Assembly: GCF_003315795.1 (NCBI RefSeq)
Contig: NZ_QMEY01000034.1
Coordinates: 1-64,000 of the forward strand
Origin: Spongiactinospora rosea
GTDB lineage: Bacteria > Actinomycetota > Actinomycetes > Streptosporangiales > Streptosporangiaceae
Reading direction: 5' to 3'
Length of the DNA: 64,000 nt
Shown: in pieces, positions 1 through 7,927 of the stretch
How positions within the stretch are numbered: position 1 is the stretch's first letter
Layout of the letters: every line of letters begins with the position of its first letter
The notes under the pieces: generated by a model
The model's database searches: none
Told to the model about the DNA's origin: nothing
Seen by the model: the letters and a program-made list of their open reading frames with translations, nothing else
Made by a program: the position numbers and the translations under genes

Positions 1-174
1 GTCAGGTTGGAGCCGGTGCAACGTTAGGAGGCGTAAACGCCGGTTCCTCGCGTACTCCTTTCCGTCTCGCTTGCCGGACCCGCTCCATCTGACGGTGCTG
101 ACACGTCCCGGCTTTGTCAGGGCCGCTTGCCACCCTCCCCGGCACCTCCCGGGTCAGGCTGCCCTCAGCTTCAA

Positions 175-196
175 CCGTCTTGCTGCGACAAGACGG
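175..196 (-). terminator. Hairpin downstream of XRE-like regulator
   Basis: CCGTCTTG (175-182) and CAAGACGG (189-196) form a perfect 8-bp stem around a six-base loop, 14 bases past the stop of the minus-strand regulator ending at 210. No U-run follows, which is common in high-GC actinomycetes. Bases 1-174 show no gene I can support. Confidence 0.5.
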
Positions 197-209
197 CGGT
201 GCAGGTCTT

Positions 210-1337
210 TCACCTCCACTCGATCAGCAAGCGCTTCACGGCGCACAGCGCGGCCATCGCATCCACCAGATGCGGTTCTGCTTCCGCCCCACGGCCGAGG
301 TGCACATTGCACACACCCTCGAAGCCATCGAGGTGGCCAGCCCCGAACCGGCCGCCCGCCGGATCGTCCGTACAGTCGCCGTCCACATCCCGCCACGCCA
401 GGCGCAGAGCCGCGAATGCGTGGTCGCTCTGGCCGGCACGCGCCGCCATCTCGGCCTGCAGGGCGTGGGCGCGGGCTCGCATGATGGGGCTTTCGCTCCG
501 ACCGGCCGTACGGACGGCCTCGTCGGCGACGGCTCGGGCGGCTGCGACATCGCGGCCCGAGTAGAGGACGACCAAGGCGCGGCTGGTGTTCATGGCCGTA
601 CGCTGCCACGCCGGTGCGTCAACGGCTGCGCGGACGGCTTCCTGGTAAAGGCGCAGCGAGGTGTCATCGTCGCGTGCCTCGAAAGCGATACGCGCGGCGA
701 CCATGAAGGCGCCCGCCGTTACCTGTGCGAGCGGCTGCCGTAAATGCTCGGACCTCGGTGCGGCCATGAGGCGACGAGAGATCTCTACGGCAGGAGCCAT
801 GGCGAGGTGGAGGCGGGCGAAAGGCGCACCGCCGACCTGGCCGTTGACATCCGCCACGAGCGCGTCCAACGCGTTGACGCCCCCCATGGTCAGGTGGCCC
901 TTCCCATTGACCGCCGAGACCAGCGGTTCCAGGCCAGGCGGCAAGAATGCCAGCAAGCCGTGGCCAGATGTCGCCGCACGCGTGGCCAGGTCGCGGATCT
1001 CGGCCACGCGCTCAGCCGAGCCGCCCCATGTCACGATCAGGTCCATGACCTGATCGAAGTCAGAGCCCTGACCCACTCGTACGTTCTCGCCGCGACGGGC
1101 GAAGACATATGCCAGCAGCAGTTGGTAGCGCTCGGCGGGGGAGGTCGGCCGATCTTCGCGTTCCCATCGCGCGATCGTCCGTACGAGGCTGGGGACGGTG
1201 AGGCGATCGACCGGTGTCGTGGCGAGCTCGCCTGCGGCGGACTTGATCGCGCGCGCCAGATCAGACCATGACCAGCCGCGGCCTTCACGGAGGAGTCGCA
1301 GGGTGCACGCCGCCGCACGCCGCTCACTCGCTGTCAT
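210..1337 (-). CDS. XRE-like helix-turn-helix regulator with helical C-terminal domain
   Basis: A 375-residue protein. Residues about 12-80 form a helical N-terminal region of the XRE type seen in actinomycetes (RLLREGRGWSWSDLARAI, then RWEREDRPTSPAERYQLLLAY). The remaining 290 residues are alpha-helical and read like degenerate TPR repeats (around residues 215-330, e.g. RLYQEAVRAAVDAPAW, VADEAVRTAGRSESP). Such proteins are usually single-copy transcription regulators whose TPR part senses a partner or peptide. It lies 26 bases downstream of the SLOG-fold gene on the same strand, so the two are probably co-transcribed. No purine-rich ribosome site precedes the ATG at 1337. The regulon is unknown. 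Confidence 0.75.
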   Translation of the reverse strand: MTASERRAAACTLRLLREGRGWSWSDLARAIKSAAGELATTPVDRLTVPSLVRTIARWEREDRPTSPAERYQLLLAYVFARRGENVRVGQGSDFDQVMDLIVTWGGSAERVAEIRDLATRAATSGHGLLAFLPPGLEPLVSAVNGKGHLTMGGVNALDALVADVNGQVGGAPFARLHLAMAPAVEISRRLMAAPRSEHLRQPLAQVTAGAFMVAARIAFEARDDDTSLRLYQEAVRAAVDAPAWQRTAMNTSRALVVLYSGRDVAAARAVADEAVRTAGRSESPIMRARAHALQAEMAARAGQSDHAFAALRLAWRDVDGDCTDDPAGGRFGAGHLDGFEGVCNVHLGRGAEAEPHLVDAMAALCAVKRLLIEWR

Positions 1338-1363
1338 GCGCGTATTACAGCATGCTGCAGGAG

Positions 1364-1810
1364 CTAGATGGGGTGGATCAGCCGAGGCTTGTTCCGCTCC
1401 GCCGCGTAGTTGAGCGTGTACCAGGTCCCGCCCGATGGGCCTTTCGGGAAACCGAGGACAAAGTCACTTCGATCGACCATCCACCGATTCCGGGCGTGGT
1501 AGCTCTCGGTGGACGGATGCCGAGGATGCCGCAACTCGACCAGTTCGGACAGACGGTCGCGCTCTCGTGCCAAGGCCACGGCACGGCGAGCGTCGGCGGG
1601 TTGGTCGGCGAGGGTGCCCGGGGTCGCCACGATCAGTGACGCCTGGGTCTCGGATGACAGCCATAGCAGGGCAAGAGAGTCGATTCCCGAGGCTCCGCCG
1701 AGGTAGATCGCCACACCGGCGCGCGCAAAGGGGCCGAGGTAGGTGTTGAAGATCGCCCAGTACTCGTCCGACCGCCGATGATCAGTCGCCCTTGACCCGG
1801 TGATGGTCAT
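1364..1810 (-). CDS. SLOG/DprA-like nucleotide-binding fold protein
   Basis: About 148 residues from the ATG at 1810 (MTITGSRATDHRR). An upstream in-frame ATG at 1840 would add ten residues with little family character. A glycine-rich loop (YLGGASGIDSLALLWL) and a C-terminal strand with PKGPSGGTWYTLNYA match the Rossmann-like SLOG/DprA superfamily, whose members bind nucleotides, nucleotide-derived signals or DNA. The role here is unknown. It is the first gene of a likely two-gene unit with the XRE-like regulator 26 bases downstream. Family assignment comes from these motifs only and cannot separate a nucleotide-ligand sensor from a nucleotide hydrolase. Confidence 0.65.
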   Translation of the reverse strand: MTITGSRATDHRRSDEYWAIFNTYLGPFARAGVAIYLGGASGIDSLALLWLSSETQASLIVATPGTLADQPADARRAVALARERDRLSELVELRHPRHPSTESYHARNRWMVDRSDFVLGFPKGPSGGTWYTLNYAAERNKPRLIHPI

Positions 1811-1888
1811 CGCACCCGGCATCCCGTCCCGCCCTGTCATCGGATGTCATCTTCCTGGAAGCAGCCCCCTCCGGGTCTACTCGTCATC

Positions 1889-2353
1889 ATGACCCAGCCT
1901 GACGACCTCCACGGTGTCACCGACGATGCGGACGCCGACGAGAAGGCCATGCTCGACGCCCTGGACGGCTTCCTCGCCGGCCGGGGACGTGTGCGGTACG
2001 CCCGGCTGTCGTTCCTCGGGATCGGCTACGAGTACGGCCGACGGCGCGACCGTCACGGCGGCCGGCGACACGTGGAGGGCGACCCCATGAACGGGTGCGG
2101 TGGCGCGGCGAGGGAGTACAGCGCGCCGCCGTGCCGTACGGCGGGCCGCCGAGGGCCCGCCTGGCGCGGGTGGGTACGAGGTGTGCTCCCCGCCCGCGCC
2201 ACCCCGTGGACCGCGCGGCGGCCCCACCTTCCCTGGGGCCGATGCCGCGCCGCACGGGGCAGCGGCAGTCCCCGTGCCGCGCGGGCGGGCGGTGTGCCCC
2301 ACAACGCCGCCCGTCCGCGCCCTGCGAAGGACGGTGTGCAGTGGACGGCTTGA
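1889..2353 (+). CDS. Possible gene fragment, unknown function
   Basis: An open frame from ATG 1889 whose first 60 or so residues (MTQPDDLHGVTDDADADEK... and RVRYARLSFLGIGYEYGR) have the strong third-position G/C bias of a real gene. After about 2090 the translation becomes a Gly/Arg/Pro/Ala mixture with no coding character up to the stop at 2353. The likely explanation is the 5' end of an acidic small-protein gene whose 3' part has been lost or replaced. There is no clear ribosome site. It is divergent from the SLOG gene. I do not recognise a family. Confidence 0.25.
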   Translation: MTQPDDLHGVTDDADADEKAMLDALDGFLAGRGRVRYARLSFLGIGYEYGRRRDRHGGRRHVEGDPMNGCGGAAREYSAPPCRTAGRRGPAWRGWVRGVLPARATPWTARRPHLPWGRCRAARGSGSPRAARAGGVPHNAARPRPAKDGVQWTA

Positions 2354-2570
2354 GCGCTCGCGAACGCGCCCACCTTGCCGCAATGGGGGTCATATCCCTG
2401 AGGTCGCACGTGTGGCAGACAACGAAGTACGCCCAGCCCGGCACGGCTTGCCGATGATCCGCTTCTTCGAAGGCCCCGGTATCAGATGCCTGAAACAGCC
2501 GGTGACATAAGGAAGATCGTCCGAGGGGAGCGAGGGCCCTTGGTCCAGGGCGGTAGGCGGGGGCGGCCGT
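2100..2570. other. Stretch without a supported gene
   Basis: Very G+C-rich DNA with many short self-complementary runs (for example around 2137-2165 and 2210-2240), followed by a less G+C-rich part from about 2390 to 2520. All frames carry open stretches, but none has a recognisable protein or a start with a ribosome site. I see only the start of the exporter leader at its right edge. Confidence 0.4.
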
Positions 2571-2585
2571 TAAGGTGGGGGCATC

Positions 2586-2621
2586 ATGCGTTCGATCATG
2601 TCTCCCCCCGCCGCTCGCTAG
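2586..2621 (+). CDS. Putative 11-residue leader peptide upstream of DMT exporter
   Basis: ATG 2586 to TAG 2621 encodes MRSIMSPPAAR. It is preceded by AAGGTGGGGG (2571-2580), a fair ribosome site at normal spacing. The stop codon sits inside a G/C-rich hairpin (2606-2631), and the exporter start is 102 bases downstream. Two consecutive prolines followed by Ala-Ala-Arg-stop is a sequence on which ribosomes may pause. This layout fits a translation-coupled attenuator that controls the exporter. No such leader has been confirmed by me for this family, so this is inference from position, ribosome site and hairpin. Confidence 0.4.
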   Translation: MRSIMSPPAAR

Positions 2622-2631
2622 GCGGGCGGGG
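2606..2631 (+). promoter_or_regulatory. Hairpin overlapping leader-peptide stop
   Basis: CCCCGCC (2606-2612) can pair with GGCGGGG (2625-2631), or CCCGCC with the nearer GGCGGG (2621-2626). The two pairings are mutually exclusive and straddle the TAG at 2619-2621. A second possible stem downstream pairs GAGTGGTCG (around 2664) with CGGCCACTC (around 2698) with one G-U pair. Alternative stems around a short reading frame are the usual architecture of an attenuator. Confidence 0.4.
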
Positions 2632-2723
2632 CTCACGCGCGTAGCCGGGTCTGGGTGACTCGGTGAGTGGTCGCTGCCCGCGTACGGGTCCCTTTTCGGC
2701 CACTCCCCTTCGGAGAGTTCTCG

Positions 2724-3596
2724 ATGACGCATGTCTCCGTGCGGCAGGGTCTGCTGTACGTGTCCATTGCGGCCACCGCCTGGGGCACCGGTGGTGCCGC
2801 GGCGGCCCTGATCTATCGGCTCGGCGGCCTTGGGCCGGTCGCCGTCTCGTTCTGGCGGTTCGCCATCGGTGCCGCGTTGCTCGCCGTGGCGGGCGCGCTG
2901 ATCGCTCGCGCGGGTGTCCGTGCGGGGCGCGGGCGGATGGTGGTCACCGGCGTGTGTATGGCGGTGTCGCAGACGTCCTACTTCGCCGCGGTCGGCGAAT
3001 CCGGGCTCGCCGTGGCCACCGTGGTCACGCTGGGCGCGGCGCCGGTGCTCGTCGCCGCGGGTGCGCGGCTTGTTCTCGGCGAACGGCTCGGCGCGGGCAG
3101 GCTCGCCTCGGTCACCGCCGCGCTGGCCGGGCTGGTCCTGTTGAGCCTGCCCGGCGGTTCGACGGACTTCTCGCCGCTCGGGCTGGGCTGGGCGTTGCTG
3201 TCGGCCGTGACGTACGCGAGCGTGACGCTGGTCAACCGCGCGGGCGGCGGCGACCCGTACCGTACGGCGCTCGGCTCGCTGGTCGTCGGCGGGATCTTCC
3301 TGCTGCCCGCCGCGCTCGCCACCGGCGTACTGCCGTCCGGCGGCCATCCGGTCGCCGCGGCGGCGCTGCTCGCCTACCTGGGGGCGGTGCCCACGGCGCT
3401 CGCGTACGGGCTGTTCTTCGCGGGCCTGCGCACCGTACCGGCCACCACCTCGTCGGTGATCGTGCTGGTGGAGCCGCTGGCCGCTACGCTGATCGGGGTC
3501 TTGCTGCTGGGCGAGACGCTGACCCCGTACTCCGCGGCGGGAGCGGCCGTACTGCTGCTCGCGGTGGTGGCGCTGGCGCTGCGCGAACCGCAGTGA
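2724..3596 (+). CDS. EamA/DMT-family transporter
   Basis: A 290-residue inner-membrane protein of the drug/metabolite transporter superfamily. About ten hydrophobic segments form two tandem EamA repeats, the first around residues 8-135 (AWGTGGAAAALIYRLG, FWRFAIGAALLAVAG) and the second around 150-285 (ALLSAVTYASVTLVNR, VEPLAATLIGVLLLGE). The VEPL...LLGE stretch is typical of the second repeat. Members export amino acids or small metabolites; the substrate here is not predictable. ATG 2724 is preferred because the family begins right at the first membrane segment; an in-frame GTG at 2667 would add an unlikely 19-residue extension. Control by the upstream short peptide is possible. Confidence 0.85.
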   Translation: MTHVSVRQGLLYVSIAATAWGTGGAAAALIYRLGGLGPVAVSFWRFAIGAALLAVAGALIARAGVRAGRGRMVVTGVCMAVSQTSYFAAVGESGLAVATVVTLGAAPVLVAAGARLVLGERLGAGRLASVTAALAGLVLLSLPGGSTDFSPLGLGWALLSAVTYASVTLVNRAGGGDPYRTALGSLVVGGIFLLPAALATGVLPSGGHPVAAAALLAYLGAVPTALAYGLFFAGLRTVPATTSSVIVLVEPLAATLIGVLLLGETLTPYSAAGAAVLLLAVVALALREPQ

Positions 3597-3611
3597 TCAC
3601 AATGGGGTGAG

Positions 3612-3627
3612 GCAGGCGCACGCCTGC
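3612..3627 (+). terminator. Hairpin between exporter and secA2
   Basis: GCAGGCG (3612-3618) and CGCCTGC (3621-3627) are perfectly complementary around two bases. In practice this gives a 6-bp stem with a four-base loop, starting 16 bases after the exporter stop. No U-run follows. It could end exporter transcription before secA2. Confidence 0.45.
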
Positions 3628-3690
3628 GGCGGCGATGCATACTAGGAGCCTTCGGGGAACGTGTCCCTCGAACGGCTCGTTGGAGGGTTC

Positions 3691-5943
3691 GTGGCCTCTT
3701 TAGCGCAGATGTTCCGCAAGCTCCTGCAGCGTCCAGGTTCGCTGGACCTCACCCCGTTCGAGCGCGTGGTCGCCAGGGCGGGCGAACGCGGGGAGGCCGT
3801 CGCGGCGCTCGACGAGCTGCCCACCCCGGCGATGGACGACCTCGCGGAGTTCTGCGCCATCGCCAGGGAGGCCGCCGACCGTACCCTCGGCCTGCGCCCC
3901 TACGACGTGCAGCTCGTCGGCACGGTCGCGCTGCTGGCCGGGCACGTGGCCGAGATGGCGACCGGTGAGGGCAAGACCCTCTCCGGCGCGATGGCCGCGG
4001 CCGGCTACGCCCTGCAGGGCAAGCGCGTCCACGTGATCTCCGTCAACGACTACCTGGCCAGGCGCGACGCCGAGTGGATGGAGCCGCTGTACACGGCGCT
4101 CGGCGTCAGCGTCGGCTGGATCGGCCAGGACTCCACGCGCGAGGAGCGCAGGGAGGCGTACGCCAAGGACATCACCTACGGCTCGGTCAGCGAGATCGGC
4201 TTCGACGTACTGCGTGACCGGATGGTCACCTCCGCCGCCGACCAGATCGTGCCCGAGCCCAACGTGGCGCTGATCGACGAGGCCGACTCCGTGCTGGTGG
4301 ACGAGGCCAGGGTGCCGCTGGTACTGGCCGGGGCCGCCGACCCGGGCACCAGCGTGCCGTCGATGGCCGCGCTGGTCAGGCAGCTCGTCCGGGGCTACCA
4401 CTACGAGCTCGACGAGCAGGGCCGCAACGTCTTCCTCACCGCGCTCGGCACCGACGCGGTGGAGGAGGCCCTGGGCGAGACGCTGGGCGAGGACGGCAAC
4501 CTCTACGACACGCCCGACAAGGTGACCGAGGTCAACCTGGCCCTGCACGCGCACGCGCTGCTGACCCGAGACATCGACTACATCGTCAGGGACGGCCGGG
4601 TCCAGCTCATCAACGCCTCGCGGGGCCGGGTCGCGCTGCTCCAGCGCTGGCCGGACGGCCTGCAGGCGGCGGTGGAGGCCAAGGAGGCGCTGCCCGCCAG
4701 CGAGACCGGCGAGATCCTGGACTCGATCACCATCCAGGGGCTCATCACCCGTTATCCGGAGAAGTGCGGAATGACGGGCACGGCGGTGGCGGTGGGCGAA
4801 CAGCTCACCGAGTTCTACGACCTCCAGGTCGCCGCGATCCAGCCGAACAAGCCGTCCGGCCGGGTGGACGAGCCCGACGTCCTGTACGCCACGGTGACCG
4901 ACCGTGACATGGCGCTGGCGCACAAGATCGTCGAGGTGCACGCCACCGGCCGGCCGATCCTGATCGGCACGCTCGACGTGGCCGAATCCGAACGCCTGGC
5001 GCTCACCCTGCGCGGGCGCGGCATCGACTGCGTGGTGCTCAACGCCAAGAACGACGCCGAGGAGGCGTCGATCATCGCCAAGGCGGGCGAGCGCGGCGCG
5101 ATCACCGTCTCGACCCAGATGGCCGGGCGCGGCACCGACATCAGGCTCGGCGAGAGCGTTGCCGAGCTAGGCGGCCTGTACGTCATCGGCTCCGGCCGCC
5201 ACTCCAGCTCCCGCCTGGACGACCAGCTCCGCGGCCGGGCCGGACGCCAGGGCGACCCCGGCGGCTCGGTCTTCTACGTCAGCCTGGAAGACGAGCTGAT
5301 CACCAGGTTCGCGCCCGACGAGCGCCCGCCCGCCGCCGACAAGGACGGCGTGGTCAGACACCGCCGCGGCGACCACATCGTCGGCCACGCCCAGCGCGTC
5401 GCCGAGGGCGCCAACCTGGAGATCCACCGCAACACCTGGCGCTACACCCGGCTGCTGGAACACCAGCGGTCGCTGGTCCTGGAACACCGCGACAAGATCC
5501 TGCACGGCGACAGCGCGGCCGACGCGCTGGCCGAGGCCCGGCCGGAGCGGTGGGCCGAGCTGCTTGAGTCGGTGGGCGAAGACGTACTGCGCGAGGCGGC
5601 CAGGCAGATCGTGCTGTACCACCTGGACGCGGGCTGGACCCGTCACATGGCCTTCCTCACCGAGGTCCGCGAGGGCATCCACCTGCGGGTGCTCGGCCGG
5701 ATGAACCCACTGGACGAGTTCCACCGCGAGGCGGTCGCCGGTTACCAGCGGCTGCTGGCCGAGGTCGAGGAGTCCTCGGTGGAGGCGTTCGAGACCGCCC
5801 CGGTCACCGCCGACGGGCTCGACCTGGCCGCCGCCGACATCAAGCGCCCGACCGCCACCTGGACCTACATGGTCCAGGAGAACCCGTTCGGCACCGCCCT
5901 GGAGCGCATCCTCAAGCGGGTCTCGGGCAAGGACCGCGACTGA
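3691..5943 (+). CDS. secA2: Accessory Sec system translocase SecA2
   Basis: A SecA-family ATPase that drives export of a subset of proteins through SecYEG. Motifs in order (numbering from GTG 3691): Walker A ATGEGKTLSG near residue 92, DEAD-type ALIDEADSVLVDEARVPL near 205, the SecA-specific KCGMTGTAVAVGEQ, then STQMAGRGTDIRLG and DQLRGRAGRQGDPGG of the second RecA-like domain. The C-terminal zinc-binding SecB tail of housekeeping SecA1 is absent, and the length (750 residues) fits actinobacterial SecA2. GTG 3691 has TGGAGGG five bases upstream; the more upstream GTG 3661 has only a distant AGGAG. The gene is single on the plus strand, with no accessory partner beside it. Confidence 0.92.
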   Translation: MASLAQMFRKLLQRPGSLDLTPFERVVARAGERGEAVAALDELPTPAMDDLAEFCAIAREAADRTLGLRPYDVQLVGTVALLAGHVAEMATGEGKTLSGAMAAAGYALQGKRVHVISVNDYLARRDAEWMEPLYTALGVSVGWIGQDSTREERREAYAKDITYGSVSEIGFDVLRDRMVTSAADQIVPEPNVALIDEADSVLVDEARVPLVLAGAADPGTSVPSMAALVRQLVRGYHYELDEQGRNVFLTALGTDAVEEALGETLGEDGNLYDTPDKVTEVNLALHAHALLTRDIDYIVRDGRVQLINASRGRVALLQRWPDGLQAAVEAKEALPASETGEILDSITIQGLITRYPEKCGMTGTAVAVGEQLTEFYDLQVAAIQPNKPSGRVDEPDVLYATVTDRDMALAHKIVEVHATGRPILIGTLDVAESERLALTLRGRGIDCVVLNAKNDAEEASIIAKAGERGAITVSTQMAGRGTDIRLGESVAELGGLYVIGSGRHSSSRLDDQLRGRAGRQGDPGGSVFYVSLEDELITRFAPDERPPAADKDGVVRHRRGDHIVGHAQRVAEGANLEIHRNTWRYTRLLEHQRSLVLEHRDKILHGDSAADALAEARPERWAELLESVGEDVLREAARQIVLYHLDAGWTRHMAFLTEVREGIHLRVLGRMNPLDEFHREAVAGYQRLLAEVEESSVEAFETAPVTADGLDLAAADIKRPTATWTYMVQENPFGTALERILKRVSGKDRD

Positions 5944-5946
5944 CGG

Positions 5947-6002
5947 CCCGAAAAAAGCGACCCCGAAAAGTCGGCCCGGAAATGTCGGCCCGGAAATGTC
6001 GG
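5947..6002 (+). repeat. Four 14-base tandem repeats between secA2 and VOC gene
   Basis: Copies run 5947-5960 (CCCGAAAAAAGCGA), 5961-5974 (CCCCGAAAAGTCGG), 5975-5988 and 5989-6002 (both CCCGGAAATGTCGG). The last two are identical and the first two degenerate. The array starts three bases after the secA2 stop and abuts the palindrome at 6002-6032. Its A-runs spaced at 14 bases could act as operator copies or be slipped-strand expansion. Confidence 0.75.
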
Positions 6003-6032
6003 TGCCATGCGGCAGCATCTGCCGCATGGCAC
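6002..6032. promoter_or_regulatory. 31-base palindrome covering the VOC start codon
   Basis: GTGCCATGCGGCAG (6002-6015) and CTGCCGCATGGCAC (6019-6032) are perfectly complementary 14-base arms around CAT. The VOC start codon 6026-6028 lies in the second arm. In DNA this would be a dyad operator for a dimeric repressor; in RNA it would bury the start codon in a hairpin. No Shine-Dalgarno sequence is visible nearby. Confidence 0.6.
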
Positions 6033-6469
6033 GGAAATTCCAGGTGACCTTCGACTGCGCCGACCCCGATCGGCTGGCCCGCTTCTGGGCCGACGCCCTG
6101 CACTACCGGCTGGAGGAGCCGCCCGACGGCTTCGCCACCTGGGCCGCCTACTGGGCGGACCGAGGGCTCCAGGAGGAGATCCCCGACGGCTACGACTCGG
6201 TGGTCGATCCCGACGGCGCGGGTCCGGGCATCTGGTTCCAGCGGGTGCCCGAGGGCAAGGTCGTGAAGAACCGCGTGCACCTCGACATCCAGGTCACCGA
6301 GGGCCGCGCCGTGCCGGTGGAGGTCCGCAGGCGGCAGGTCGACACCGAGGCCGAGCGCCTGGTCGGCCTCGGCGCGACCCTGGTCCGGGCGGTGCCCGGC
6401 GGCGGCATCCCCGACTATTACGCGGTCACCATGCTCGACCCGGAGGGCAACGAGTTCTGCCTGAGCTGA
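6026..6469 (+). CDS. VOC-superfamily (glyoxalase-like) protein
   Basis: A 147-residue protein of the vicinal-oxygen-chelate fold in the glyoxalase-like branch: FQVTFDCADPDRLARFWADAL at the first beta-alpha unit, NRVHLDIQVTEG at the start of the second, and LDPEGNEFCLS at the C-terminus. Members act as lyases, dioxygenases or small-molecule binding and resistance proteins; the substrate is not evident. ATG 6026 matches the usual family start (MARKFQVTFD). In-frame GTG 6002 and ATG 5996 would add residues encoded by the repeat and palindrome, which I consider unlikely. Confidence 0.8.
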   Translation: MARKFQVTFDCADPDRLARFWADALHYRLEEPPDGFATWAAYWADRGLQEEIPDGYDSVVDPDGAGPGIWFQRVPEGKVVKNRVHLDIQVTEGRAVPVEVRRRQVDTEAERLVGLGATLVRAVPGGGIPDYYAVTMLDPEGNEFCLS

Positions 6470-6491
6470 CCGGCTCTCATTCGGTCAGAGA

Positions 6492-7625
6492 TCAGAAACA
6501 GGTGAGGTCGGGGTTGGGCGTCGGGCCGCAGGGGCCCTGGTTGCCGCCGCCGTCGATCACCATGCCCGGCGGGGCCCAGATCAGGTGTCCGGCGTTGCCG
6601 CTGCCGGTGTTGTTCGCCAGCGTGATCCGCTTCAGCGGGTCGTCGGTGCCGGTCCTGATGTGGATGCCGCCGCGTACCGCGTTGCCGCCCGCGTCGGTGA
6701 GGCCGCTCGGGTCGTGGCCGTTGTTGACGAACTCGTTGCCGGACAGCGCGTCGGGGCTCGCCACGGGAGTCATGGTGAGCAGGTACATCCCGGCCGTGTC
6801 GTTGTCCTCGAACACGTTGTTCCGCACGATCACATTGCGCATGTCGTGGCTGCGCAGGCCGATGTCGTTGTCCCGGAAGACGTTGTCCTCCACGATCCCG
6901 GCCCGCGCGGCGTCGTACACCGCGCCCGCGGTGAAGGCGGTGGCCGTGTTGGCGAAGATGTTGCTCTTGAACAGGTTCCTGCGGCTCACCACGCTGGTGG
7001 ACACCGGGAAGGCGTCGAAGACGTTGCCCGTGTAGATGCCTCCGTCGGACTGCCAGATGTTCAGCGATCCGTTGCTCAGCTCGCTGTCCCTGATGGCGGA
7101 CCCGTTGCTCTCCGACAGGCTGACCGAGCCGGTCAGCACGCAGTCGTCGATTTTCAGGACCGTGTAGCGCACGTTCACCCCGGACAGCTCGCAGTTCGAG
7201 GTCGTCCCGGCGACGGTCACCGTGTTACCGCCGAAGGAGCGCAAGGGGGCGGCGAGCCTTACGCCGGTCAGGGTGATGCCGGCCCCTGTCTCCAGGTACA
7301 CGCCATCGGCGAAGCCGGTGATCGTGCCGTTGGTCACGGCGACGCCCTGCGGCCGGTCGAGCTGCACTCCCTTCCCGGTGCCGTTGCCTCTGATGGTGTG
7401 GCCGTTCAGGTCGATGGTCACGTTGGCGGCGCCGACGGTCAGCGCGTCGCCCGCGCAGGTCAGGTCGGCGGTGAGGGTGACGCTCGCGGTGAGGGTGTCC
7501 CCGCAGGCCACGGTGAGCGCACTCGCGTGCGCGGCCGGTACGGTCGCGCCGTACCCGAGCAGGGCTGCGGCCAGGGCGATGACGCCCAGGCGCTGCACCG
7601 TTCCAAGAACGCGCAGGTTCGCCAT
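6492..7625 (-). CDS. Secreted right-handed parallel beta-helix protein
   Basis: A 377-residue exported protein. A signal peptide of about 35 residues ends near AHASA. Then come repeated short strands with N-rich turns typical of PbH1/NosD-like beta-helices (VTIDLNGHTIRGNGTGKGV, VTNGTITGFADGVYLETG, EDNVFRDNDIGLRSHDMRN, NNVFEDNDTAGMYL). Relatives include polysaccharide lyases and surface carbohydrate-binding proteins, but no catalytic signature is clear. AAGGAGAAGC sits just before the ATG, a good ribosome site. The stop lies 23 bases from the convergent VOC gene stop. It stands alone and is not obviously linked to the ABC remnant upstream. Confidence 0.8.
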   Translation of the reverse strand: MANLRVLGTVQRLGVIALAAALLGYGATVPAAHASALTVACGDTLTASVTLTADLTCAGDALTVGAANVTIDLNGHTIRGNGTGKGVQLDRPQGVAVTNGTITGFADGVYLETGAGITLTGVRLAAPLRSFGGNTVTVAGTTSNCELSGVNVRYTVLKIDDCVLTGSVSLSESNGSAIRDSELSNGSLNIWQSDGGIYTGNVFDAFPVSTSVVSRRNLFKSNIFANTATAFTAGAVYDAARAGIVEDNVFRDNDIGLRSHDMRNVIVRNNVFEDNDTAGMYLLTMTPVASPDALSGNEFVNNGHDPSGLTDAGGNAVRGGIHIRTGTDDPLKRITLANNTGSGNAGHLIWAPPGMVIDGGGNQGPCGPTPNPDLTCF

Positions 7626-7927
7626 GCTTCTCCTTCTGGAGCAGGGGGATCAAGGTCGTGGAAGGACGTCGGGTCCGCGACGTCGGCGACTAACGATGAG
7701 CATGCACGGCATCCCAAGATCCGTGAAGTCACTCACCCGTGCTGTGGCGTGCGGGAAATATGGCGATATGGGGGATATTGCGGGACGCCCTGTCAGGCAT
7801 CCGGACACAGCACGGCGGAAGTGGCGGCATGGCCGCCGGGATGCGTGTCCTCAGCGCCTCGGGGCCGTTCGGACAGGTCGCCGGAGACGCGGTCCTCCTC
7901 GATCGGGCCGGGCCCCGCCCGGACCGA
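7626..7927. other. Intergenic region holding the beta-helix promoter
   Basis: About 300 bases between the truncated ABC ATPase and the beta-helix gene. The part near 7750-7790 is A+T-richer (AAATATGGCGATATGG) and probably contains the minus-strand promoter of the beta-helix gene. I found no trace of the missing second half of the ABC ATPase in any minus-strand frame here. GACGTCG occurs twice around 7667-7690. Confidence 0.4.

Noticed and set aside
1..174. Search for a gene or tRNA at the left edge, including the small GGCGT-AA-ACGCC dyad near 32-43
   Set aside because: No cloverleaf, no recognisable protein in any frame; the dyad loop is too small to be convincing.
1917..3347. 476-residue minus-strand open frame across the exporter gene
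   Set aside because: Arg/Gly/His-rich shadow without motifs, opposite a clear membrane transporter.
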